Assembly: GCA_044225565.1 (NCBI GenBank)
Contig: JBGAIL010000219.1
Location: 1 to 7,458, forward strand
DNA: 7,458 nt
Reading direction: 5' to 3'
Source of the DNA: CAVXAE01 sp044225565
GTDB lineage: Bacteria; Pseudomonadota; Gammaproteobacteria; Steroidobacterales; Steroidobacteraceae
Translations under genes and position numbers: made by a program
Part shown: in pieces, positions 1 through 6,806 of the stretch
Layout: each line of letters opens with the position of its first letter
How positions within the stretch are numbered: position 1 is the stretch's first letter
Notes under the pieces: generated by a model
What the model was told of the DNA's origin: nothing
The model's database searches: none
The model's input: the letters and a program-made list of their open reading frames with translations, nothing else

Positions 1-44
1 ACGTGCTGCTCATCTGCGACGACACGGGCGTGCGCAAGCTGTAG
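1..44 (+). CDS. C-terminal tail of an unidentified gene (partial)
   Basis: An open frame entering from the left edge reads VLLICDDTGVRKL and stops at TAG (42-44). All 13 sense codons end in G or C, as expected for a real gene in this genome and unlikely for random frame. It converges on phhB with only six bases between the two stop codons, and no terminator hairpin is visible there. The tail is too short to name a family; the hydrophobic strand followed by CDD is not diagnostic. The coding call is an inference from codon use and position. Confidence 0.5.
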   Translation, partial: VLLICDDTGVRKL

Positions 45-50
45 ACGGGG

Positions 51-382
51 TCAGGTCGGCAGCCGGTCGATCTTCGCGGCGCAGATGAAGTCGTTCTCGG
101 AGAGGCCGTCGATGGCGTGCGTGCTGTAGCGCACACGGCAGTAGTCGTAGCCCACCTCGAGGTCCGGGTGATGGTCCTCGGTGTTGGCGACGTGGGCCAC
201 CGCGTTCACGAAGCTCATGGTGCGGTAGAAGTTCTCGAAGCGGAACTCGCGGCGCAGCTGCTTCGCGGCCTCGTCCAGCTTCCAGTTGAGGGCGAGCTTG
301 CGCAGCAGCTTCTCGGCGTCGGGACGGGACAGCGCCGGCAAGCCCCCTTCGCAGGGGACGCACTTGCGCTCGCTGAGCTCGG

Positions 383-386
<4 letters not shown>
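51..386 (-). CDS. phhB: Pterin-4a-carbinolamine dehydratase (PCD/DCoH family)
   Basis: This 111-residue cytosolic enzyme is predicted to dehydrate 4a-hydroxytetrahydrobiopterin to quinonoid dihydropterin, regenerating the cofactor used by phenylalanine hydroxylase. The family signature is intact: EDHHPDL at 70-76 with the catalytic-site histidines H72 and H73, then STHAIDGLSENDF at 88-100 with H90. The length is normal for the family. An N-terminal CVPC (9-12) precedes the fold. The ATG (386-384) overlaps the TGA of ispG as ATGA, and a GGGGGA ribosome-binding site lies just upstream inside ispG, so translation is probably coupled. No phenylalanine hydroxylase gene (phhA) is in the window, so the hydroxylase partner is unseen. 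The family assignment is firm; the physiological partner is inference. Confidence 0.95.
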
Positions 387-1607
<1,221 letters not shown>

Positions 1608-1609
<2 letters not shown>

Positions 1610-2081
1610 GAGCGATCGGGCGAGCTTCGAGAAGGGCAGCCATTCTAGCCGGCACCTGTTGCCGGTTGCGCTGCTGCTGTTGCCGTTCTGCGGCGCCCGG
1701 GCCGAGGAGCCGCCGGCGCTCGCGCCTGCCGAGGCGAGTAACGCCGAGCCTGCTGCAGCGCCTGCAGCCACCGCCACTCATCCGGGCCCCGAAGCTTCGT
1801 CGGCCTCTGCGGTCAAGCTGCCTGTCGACACGGCGCGCTCCATCAATCTCTATCTCGGATCCGCGAAGGAGCTGTTGCCTCCCGAGCAGTGGGACACCAT
1901 CGTGGCGGCGCAGCCGACGGATTCCGCGGAGGAGGGGGATCTGCCTTCGCTGGGGCGTGACGAGGATGTGCAGGTGGAGGGGAGCCGGGCGGCGCCGAAG
2001 GTGCCTTCGGGGATCGGAGGGTTGTTCTGGGCGTTGCGTCATCCTGCGCAGGCCTGGAGGATTTTCGCGCCGGCGCAGTGA
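1608..2081 (+). CDS. Small exported protein of unknown function
   Basis: I do not recognise this 157-residue protein. It has a signal-peptide-like N-terminus: a polar stretch (1-16), a hydrophobic core LLPVALLLLPF (17-27) and a likely signal-peptidase-I site after A32 in GARA-EE. C28 does not sit in a proper lipobox. Residues 33-68 are an Ala/Pro/Glu-rich low-complexity linker. A compact C-terminal part has SINLYLGSAKELLPPEQW (78-95), an acidic patch (108-122) and a tryptophan-rich tail (GLFWALRHPAQAWRIF, 138-153) that may touch a membrane or partner. GAGGGA ends five bases before the ATG and supports this start. Its ATG and the ispG ATG share one CATG. Codon use is looser at third positions than in the gcv genes. 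It is probably periplasmic; no function is assigned. Confidence 0.75.
1642..1647 (-). promoter_or_regulatory. Possible -10 box for ispG-phhB
   Basis: On the minus strand TAGAAT (five of six to TATAAT) sits so that transcription would begin about 25 bases before the ispG ATG. No recognisable -35 hexamer is found at 16-18 bases spacing. It lies inside the signal-peptide region of the divergent gene, where any ispG promoter must lie because there is no intergenic gap. This is a weak, purely sequence-based guess. Confidence 0.25.
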
Positions 2082-2133
2082 GAGGCGCTTCGATCGGAGC
2101 AAAGTCAAAACCGGGGCGTCTCCCGCCGCCCGC

Positions 2134-2142
2134 TGCTATGAT
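2134..2142 (+). promoter_or_regulatory. Candidate extended -10 promoter of the gcv leader
   Basis: TGCTATGAT is an extended -10 element (TGn followed by five of six matches to TATAAT) just upstream of the first glycine aptamer. Transcription would start near 2149-2152, giving a leader that begins shortly before aptamer 1. No good -35 is present at 17 bases, which is tolerable for extended -10 promoters. The preceding 2082-2133 holds nothing else I can identify, including no clear terminator for the upstream gene, so read-through from that gene is also possible. Confidence 0.5.
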
Positions 2143-2164
2143 CGCCCCCGCTCGCTACCAAGGC

Positions 2165-2257
2165 CCCCGTCCCGAGAGAGCCCGGCGCACCCATCGCCGG
2201 ACCGCCGAAGGCGCAAGTTTCCGCCCGGAAACGCTCAGGCACATGTAGGGCAGGGCC
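2165..2257 (+). promoter_or_regulatory. Glycine riboswitch, aptamer 1
   Basis: This is the first of two aptamers in the gcvT leader. Family-typical elements are visible in order: GAGAG (2174-2178), a stem CCGGCG/CGCCGG (2182-2187 with 2195-2200), the core CCGCCGAAGGCGCAAG (2202-2217), a stem GTTTCC/GGAAAC closed by GCCC (2217-2232), then GCTCAGGCA (2233-2241). The closing 3' element is AGGGCAGGG (2247-2255), a diverged form of the usual AGGACAGAG. The outer P1 helix seems to be CCC-GT-CCC against GGG-CA-GGG with a 2x2 internal loop, so this aptamer looks less regular than aptamer 2. Glycine binding is inferred from family membership and the downstream gcv genes. Confidence 0.88.
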
Positions 2258-2261
2258 AGGC

Positions 2262-2277
2262 GCGACCGCGAGGTCGC
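2262..2277 (+). other. Hairpin in the inter-aptamer linker
   Basis: GCGACC (2262-2267) pairs perfectly with GGTCGC (2272-2277) across a GCGA loop of the GNRA type. With C2261 bulged, GG (2259-2260) can add two pairs with CC (2278-2279). It lies between the 3' end of aptamer 1 and the 5' P1 strand of aptamer 2, where known tandem glycine riboswitches usually have a short, largely unstructured linker. The pairing is seen in the sequence; its role is unknown. Confidence 0.55.
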
Positions 2278-2283
2278 CCAGGC

Positions 2284-2380
2284 GGGTTCTGGAGAGCGGC
2301 AGGCCATCCATGCGAGGCCTGCCCACCGAAGGGGTGCGGCGCGCGAAGCGCGCCTGATCTCTCAGGTCCGAGGACAGAGG
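2284..2380 (+). promoter_or_regulatory. Glycine riboswitch, aptamer 2
   Basis: This second aptamer is close to the family consensus. P1 is TTCTG (2287-2291) with CAGAG (2375-2379); GAGAG (2292-2296) pairs with CTCTC (2359-2363). An 8-bp stem GGCAGGCC/GGCCTGCC (2298-2305 with 2316-2323) is followed by the core ACCGAAGGGG (2325-2334). A 7-bp stem GGCGCGC/GCGCGCC (2338-2344 with 2348-2354) leads to CTCTCAGG (2359-2366) and the signature AGGACAGAGG (2371-2380). The 3' strand of P1 directly abuts, and by four bases overlaps, the possible base of the downstream terminator, placing the ligand-stabilised helix at the decision point. Tandem glycine riboswitches upstream of gcvT commonly turn the glycine cleavage operon on with excess glycine. 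Confidence 0.95.
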
Positions 2381-2419
2381 GCGGCCGGCACGAAGGCGTG
2401 CCGGCCGCCTTTTTCTTTT
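2376..2419 (+). terminator. Intrinsic terminator of the glycine riboswitch
   Basis: A perfect 13-bp GC-rich stem, GGCGGCCGGCACG (2380-2392) with CGTGCCGGCCGCC (2397-2409), has an AAGG loop and is followed by TTTTTCTTTT (2410-2419). The helix can extend four weaker pairs by joining AGAG (2376-2379) to the first four Us, and those four bases are also the P1 3' strand of aptamer 2. It ends about 16 bases before the gcvT start, so it is an attenuator for gcv and not the end of the upstream gene. No obvious standard antiterminator is seen. Confidence 0.92.
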
Positions 2420-2435
2420 CGCGACCGGCGGATCC

Positions 2436-3548
2436 GTGGGACGACGTACACCTTTGTTCGAACTTCACCAGGCGCTCGGGGCCCGCATCGTCGATTTCGG
2501 CGGCTGGGACATGCCCGTGCAGTACACCTCGCAGATCGAAGAGCACCACGCGGTGCGCCGCAACGCCGGCGTGTTCGACGTCTCGCACATGTGCGTCGTC
2601 GATCTGAAGGGCACGAAAGTACGCCCCTTCCTCGAGCGCCTGCTGGCCAACGACGTCGGCCGCCTGCGCCAGAAGGGCAAGGCCCTCTACGGCTGCATGC
2701 TGAAGGAGGACGGTGGCGTCATCGATGACCTCATCGTCTATTACCTCGCCGAGGACTTCTTCCGTGCCGTGGTGAATGCCGGCACGCGTGACAAGGACCT
2801 CGAATGGATCCGCCGCCACGCGAAGGATTTCGGCGTCGAAGTGACCGAGCGCACCGAGCTCGCGATGCTTGCCATCCAGGGCCCGAAAGCCCGCGAGATC
2901 ACTGCACAGTTGCTCACGCCTGAAGGCGCGAAGGCCGCACTCGCCCTGCAACCGTTCTTCGGCGCGCAAATCGACGGCTGGTTCGTGGCACGCACCGGCT
3001 ATACCGGCGAGGACGGGTTCGAAATCATGCTCCCCGCCACCGACGTCATGCGCGTCTGGCAGGAGCTGAACCGGCGCGGCGTGGCGTCCTGCGGACTCGG
3101 GGCCCGCGACACGCTGCGACTCGAGGCCGGAATGAATCTCTACGGCAACGACATGGACGAGTCGAAGCATCCTCTCGAATCCGCGCTCGCCTGGACCGTG
3201 GCGTTCGAGCCGGCGACGCGCAAGTTCATCGGGCGCGAGGCGCTCGAAGCGGTGAAGGCCAAGGGCAGTCCGCGCAAGCTCGTCGGCCTGCTGCTCGAAG
3301 ACCGCGGCGTGCTGCGCAGCCACCAGAAAGTCGTGGTGCCCGCCAGCGGCACCTTCGCGGGCGGGGAAGGTGAGGTGACCAGCGGCACCTTTTCCCCCAC
3401 GCTCGAGCGTTCCATCGCCTTCGCACGCGTGCCCACAGGCACCGGTGACAAGGTGCAGGTCGATATCCGCGGCAAGCTTCTCAACGCACGGGTGGTCAAG
3501 CCGCCGTTCGTGCGCCATGGCAAGTCCCTCATTCAGGAGCAGGTATGA
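2436..3548 (+). CDS. gcvT: Glycine cleavage system T protein (aminomethyltransferase)
   Basis: This 370-residue T protein takes the aminomethyl group on the H-protein lipoyl arm, releases ammonia and transfers the methylene to tetrahydrofolate. Family landmarks are RTPLFELHQALGAR (4-17), VDFGGWDMP (19-27), EEHHAVRRNAGVFDVSHM (35-52) and GGVIDDLIVYY (93-103), whose Asp97-Asp98 pair contains the catalytic aspartate. Further on are YTGEDGFEI and GLGARDTLRLEAGMNLYG in the middle and SGTFSPTLERSIAFARVP near the end. The length is usual for the family. The GTG start is chosen because the frame upstream runs into the terminator U-tract and the family begins at this point. The upstream GGCGGA is a weak, close ribosome-binding site. 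It is the first gene behind the riboswitch and overlaps gcvH by four bases. Confidence 0.98.
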   Translation: MGRRTPLFELHQALGARIVDFGGWDMPVQYTSQIEEHHAVRRNAGVFDVSHMCVVDLKGTKVRPFLERLLANDVGRLRQKGKALYGCMLKEDGGVIDDLIVYYLAEDFFRAVVNAGTRDKDLEWIRRHAKDFGVEVTERTELAMLAIQGPKAREITAQLLTPEGAKAALALQPFFGAQIDGWFVARTGYTGEDGFEIMLPATDVMRVWQELNRRGVASCGLGARDTLRLEAGMNLYGNDMDESKHPLESALAWTVAFEPATRKFIGREALEAVKAKGSPRKLVGLLLEDRGVLRSHQKVVVPASGTFAGGEGEVTSGTFSPTLERSIAFARVPTGTGDKVQVDIRGKLLNARVVKPPFVRHGKSLIQEQV

Positions 3549-3937
3549 GCAACGTTCCGGCCGATCTCAAGTACACCCAGTCCCACGAGTGGGTGCGCAG
3601 CCTTCCCGACGGCACGGTGGAGGTCGGCATCACCGATCACGCCCAGCACGCGCTCGGCGATCTCGTATTCGTCGACGTGCCCGAGGCGGGCCGCAAGCTC
3701 AACGCGGGTGAGGCCTGCGCGGTCGTGGAATCCGTGAAGGCCGCCTCGGATGTCTATTCGCCCCTCGCTGGCGAGGTCACCGCCGGCAACGCGGACCTGG
3801 CAGGTGCGCCGGAATCGGTCAACGAGGATCCGTATGGCAAAGGATGGCTCATGCGGCTGCGCCCCTCGGGCGCGCTGCCCGCCACGCTGCTCACGCCAGC
3901 CGCCTATGAGGCGCTGCTGAAGGAGGAGGGCACCTGA
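3545..3937 (+). CDS. gcvH: Glycine cleavage system H protein
   Basis: This 130-residue lipoyl carrier shuttles the aminomethyl intermediate from P to T protein and is reoxidised by L protein. SHEWVRSLPDGTVEVGITDHAQ (13-34) and LGDLVFVDVPEAG (38-50) are typical of GcvH. The lipoylated lysine is K65 in AVVESVKAASDVYSPLAGEV (59-78), and the ENDPYGKGW-type end is present as NEDPYGKGWLMRL. The ATG overlaps the gcvT stop (ATGA, 3545-3548) and AGGAG sits five bases upstream, so coupled translation is likely. Its stop shares one base with the gcvPA start. Nothing is missing or unusual; lipoylation enzymes are not in the window. Confidence 0.98.
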   Translation: MSNVPADLKYTQSHEWVRSLPDGTVEVGITDHAQHALGDLVFVDVPEAGRKLNAGEACAVVESVKAASDVYSPLAGEVTAGNADLAGAPESVNEDPYGKGWLMRLRPSGALPATLLTPAAYEALLKEEGT

Positions 3938-5310
3938 TGGCTTTCATTCCCCACACCGAGTCCGACGTCCGGGAGATGCTGGCCGCCATCGGCGCCACCG
4001 GCATCGACCAGCTGTTCGACGAGATTCCGGCCAGCCTGCGGGTGAAGTCGCTGGCCGGCGTGCCGGAAGCACTCAGCGAGATGCAGATCGGTCGCCTCAT
4101 GAGCGAGCGCGCCCGTACGGACGGGCGCCCGCTCTGCTTCATCGGCGCCGGCGCCTACGAGCACCACATCCCTGCGGCGGTGTGGGCCATCACCACGCGT
4201 GGTGAGTTCTACAGCGCCTACACGCCCTATCAGGCAGAGGCGAGCCAGGGCACGCTGCAGCTGCTCTACGAATACCAAACGATGATCGCGAGCCTCACCG
4301 GCATGGCGGTCTCCAACGCCTCGCTCTATGACGGCGCTTCCGCGCTCGCGGAGGCGAGCCTCATGGCGGTGCGCGCCAACCGCAAGTCGAAGTCGCAGCG
4401 CATCCTCGTGCCGACCACCATCCATCCGCATTACCGCAAGGTGGCGGTGGCAACGGCAGCCAACCAGGGGCTGCGCTTCGAGGAAGTGCCCTATGTCGCC
4501 GGGCGCGGCACGGTGTCGCTCGAGGCCCTGCGCCAATACGAAGGGCAGGACATCACGGCCATCGCCATCCAGCAGCCGAATTTCTTCGGCGCGCTGGAAG
4601 ACGTCGATGCCATCACGGACTGGGCGCGCAGCCAGGGCATTTTCGTCATCGGCATCGCCAACCCGATGTCGCTCGCGCTGCTCGAGCCGCCGGGCTCGTG
4701 GGGCAGCACCGGAGTGGATATCGCCATCGGCGACGGGCAGCCGCTCGGCGTCCCGATGTCGTCGGGAGGGCCGTACTTCGGCTTCATCACCACGCGCATG
4801 GAGCACGTGCGGCAGATGCCGGGCCGCATCGTCGGGCGCACCGTCGATCTCGACGGCAAGCCCGGCTTCTCCCTCACCCTGCAGGCTCGCGAGCAGCACA
4901 TCCGCCGCGGCAAGGCGACGTCCAACATCTGCACCAACCAGGGCTTGCTGGTGACGGCGGCGACCATCTATCTCTCACTGATGGGTCCGCAGGGGCTGAA
5001 GCTCGTCGCACAGGCCTCGCACGCGCGAGCCCGCGACCTCGTCGCAGCGCTGGGTCGCGTCAAGGGCGTGCGCCCGCTGTTCGAAGGGCCGTACTTCCAT
5101 GAGTGCGTGCTGCAGCTCGATCGGCCGGTGGCGCCCGTGCTCGCCGCGTTGGCGTCGCGCAACATCCTCGGCGGCTTCGATCTCTCCGAGCACTACCCGG
5201 AACTCGGTCACGCGCTGCTCGTGTGCGCCACGGAGACGAAGACCGCCGCAGACATCGAAACCTACGCCACCGCTCTCGCCGACGCGCTCAAAGCCGTCCG
5301 CGCGGCCTGA
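3937..5310 (+). CDS. gcvPA: Glycine decarboxylase (P protein) subunit 1
   Basis: This 457-residue protein is the N-terminal half of a split P protein; with GcvPB it decarboxylates glycine and loads the aminomethyl group onto GcvH. Diagnostic stretches are FIGAGAYEHHIPAAVWAI (68-85), YTPYQAEASQGTLQLLYEYQ (95-114), SLYDGASALAEA (129-140), GDGQPLGVPMSSGGPYFGF (265-283) and REQHIRRGKATSNICTNQ (318-335). It lacks the PLP lysine, which lies in GcvPB, as expected for this subunit. An exceptionally good Shine-Dalgarno, AGGAGGAGG (3921-3929), lies inside the end of gcvH, and TGATG joins the two genes by one shared base. Many gammaproteobacteria, including E. coli, have a single-chain GcvP of about 950 residues, so the split form is a lineage trait worth noting. 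Confidence 0.97.
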   Translation: MAFIPHTESDVREMLAAIGATGIDQLFDEIPASLRVKSLAGVPEALSEMQIGRLMSERARTDGRPLCFIGAGAYEHHIPAAVWAITTRGEFYSAYTPYQAEASQGTLQLLYEYQTMIASLTGMAVSNASLYDGASALAEASLMAVRANRKSKSQRILVPTTIHPHYRKVAVATAANQGLRFEEVPYVAGRGTVSLEALRQYEGQDITAIAIQQPNFFGALEDVDAITDWARSQGIFVIGIANPMSLALLEPPGSWGSTGVDIAIGDGQPLGVPMSSGGPYFGFITTRMEHVRQMPGRIVGRTVDLDGKPGFSLTLQAREQHIRRGKATSNICTNQGLLVTAATIYLSLMGPQGLKLVAQASHARARDLVAALGRVKGVRPLFEGPYFHECVLQLDRPVAPVLAALASRNILGGFDLSEHYPELGHALLVCATETKTAADIETYATALADALKAVRAA

Positions 5311-5327
5311 CCCACGAAGTGAATGCC

Positions 5328-6806
5328 ATGTCCGAGAAAGTGATCTTCGAATACTCCCGCAAGGGCCGCGGCGCCATGGATCAATGGCCGCAGGGCGCGC
5401 CCGAGGCGGGCGACCTGCCTGCCCACTTGCTGCGCAAGGACGCGCCGCTGCTGCCCGAGGTGAGTGAGCTGGAGACCGTGCGCCACTTCACGCGCCTCTC
5501 GCAGCTCAACTTCTCCATCGACACGCACTTTTACCCGCTGGGCTCGTGCACGATGAAGTACAACCCCAAGGCGTGCAATCAGTACGCCATGCTGCCCGAG
5601 CTGCTGGGACGCCACCCGCTCGCGCCGGACTCGCACAGCCAGGGCTTCCTCGCCTGCATGTTCGAGCTGCAGGAGATGCTGAAGGAAGTGACCGGCATGC
5701 AGGGGGTGTCGCTGACCCCGATGGCCGGCGCGCATGGCGAGTTCGCGGGCGTCGCGATGATCCGCGCGTACCACAAGGCCCGGGGCGACCTCGCCCGCAA
5801 CGAGATCATCGTCCCGGAAGCGGCGCACGGCACCAATCCCGCCACGGCGGTGATGTGCGGCTGCACCGTACGCGAGATCCCGGTCAATGATGAAGGCGAC
5901 GTCGATATCGAGGCGCTGAAGGCGGCCGTGGGACCCAACACCGCCGGCATCATGCTCACCAACCCCTCGACGCTCGGCGTGTTCGAGCGGCGCATCGAAG
6001 AAGTGGCGCGCATCGTGCATACGGCCGGCGGGCTGCTCTACTACGACGGTGCCAACCTCAACGCCATCCTCGGCAAGGTGCGCCCGGGCGACATGGGCTT
6101 CGACGTCATCCATATGAACCTGCACAAGACCTTCTCCACCCCGCACGGCGGTGGTGGGCCGGGTGCGGGCGCAGTGGGCGTGAGCGCGCGCCTCATGCCG
6201 TTCCTGCCTATTCCCGTGGCGGGGCGCGAGGGAGACCGCTACCGCTGGCTCACGGAAAAGGACGTGCCGCAGTCCATCGGTCGTCTCTCGGCTTTCATGG
6301 GCAATGCAGGTGTGCTGCTGCGCGCATACATCTACATGCGCATGCTCGGCCGTGAGGGCATGAGTGCGGTAGGTGAGCACGCCACGCTCAACGCCAATTA
6401 CCTGCTGGCGCGGCTGGCCCGACTGGGCTTCGACCCGGCCTATCCGAAACGGCGGGCCAGCCACGAGTTCATCGTCACGCTGCGCAAGCAGGCGCGCGAG
6501 CTCGGCGTCACGGCCATGGATTTCGCGAAGCGGCTGCTGGACCACGGCTTCCACGCGCCGACGACCTATTTCCCGCTGCTGGTGCCGGAGTGCCTGCTCA
6601 TCGAGCCCACCGAGACGGAGAGTCGCGAGGCGCTCGACGGCTTCGTCGAGGCGATGGCCCGGATCCTGGCCGAGGCACGGGATCAGCCGGAGCGGGTGAA
6701 GGGCGCCCCCTACACCATGCCCGTCCGCCGGCTCGATGATGTGCGCGCGGCGAAGCAACTCGATTTAACATGGAAGGCTGGCACCCCTACCGCAGACACC
6801 GCATGA
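5328..6806 (+). CDS. gcvPB: Glycine decarboxylase (P protein) subunit 2, PLP-binding
   Basis: This 492-residue catalytic half of the split P protein forms the heterotetrameric decarboxylase with GcvPA. Landmarks are FYPLGSCTMKYNPK (68-81), LTPMAGAHGEFAG (129-141), IVPEAAHGTNPA (161-172), TNPSTLGVFE (211-220), YYDGANLNA (238-246) and the cofactor lysine K267 in NLHKTFSTPHGGGGPGAG (264-281). The ATG follows gcvPA after 17 bases with only a weak GAAGTGA ribosome-binding site. The longer open frame from 5103 is antisense-free but overlaps gcvPA in another frame and is not family sequence; an in-frame GTG at 5319 is a less likely alternative. The last codons include rare TTA and ACA in an otherwise GC-ending gene. 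Its stop overlaps the protease start by four bases. Confidence 0.98.
   Translation: MSEKVIFEYSRKGRGAMDQWPQGAPEAGDLPAHLLRKDAPLLPEVSELETVRHFTRLSQLNFSIDTHFYPLGSCTMKYNPKACNQYAMLPELLGRHPLAPDSHSQGFLACMFELQEMLKEVTGMQGVSLTPMAGAHGEFAGVAMIRAYHKARGDLARNEIIVPEAAHGTNPATAVMCGCTVREIPVNDEGDVDIEALKAAVGPNTAGIMLTNPSTLGVFERRIEEVARIVHTAGGLLYYDGANLNAILGKVRPGDMGFDVIHMNLHKTFSTPHGGGGPGAGAVGVSARLMPFLPIPVAGREGDRYRWLTEKDVPQSIGRLSAFMGNAGVLLRAYIYMRMLGREGMSAVGEHATLNANYLLARLARLGFDPAYPKRRASHEFIVTLRKQARELGVTAMDFAKRLLDHGFHAPTTYFPLLVPECLLIEPTETESREALDGFVEAMARILAEARDQPERVKGAPYTMPVRRLDDVRAAKQLDLTWKAGTPTADTA

Noticed and set aside
1610..1777. N-terminal extension of ispG by 56 residues to an upstream ATG
   Set aside because: The extra residues are Ala/Ser/Gly-rich antisense of the divergent exported-protein gene, and IspG conservation starts only after the ATG at 1609.
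2080..2108. Minus-strand promoter suggested by TTGACT (complement of 2103-2108)
   Set aside because: No -10-like hexamer is found at a workable distance, so there is no basis for an antisense transcript.
2105..2326. Minus-strand 73-residue open frame in the gcv leader
   Set aside because: The same bases are explained by conserved aptamer motifs on the plus strand, and the frame has no supporting ribosome-binding site or recognisable protein.
2376..2419. Terminator belonging to the upstream exported-protein gene
   Set aside because: It lies almost 300 bases past that gene and directly after the aptamer 2 closing helix, so it is better read as the riboswitch expression platform.
2235..3518. 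Minus-strand 427-residue open frame across the leader and gcvT
   Set aside because: It is antisense to gcvT and to the riboswitch; composition is typical of a high-GC shadow frame and no motif is recognisable.
5103..5327. Upstream extension of gcvPB to 567 residues
   Set aside because: The extension is an Arg/Ala-rich out-of-frame reading of the gcvPA end; the family N-terminus matches the ATG at 5328.
5262..6758. Minus-strand 498-residue open frame opposite gcvPB
   Set aside because: It is the complementary-frame shadow of a fully conserved PLP enzyme, rich in His, Arg, Ala and Val with no family features.
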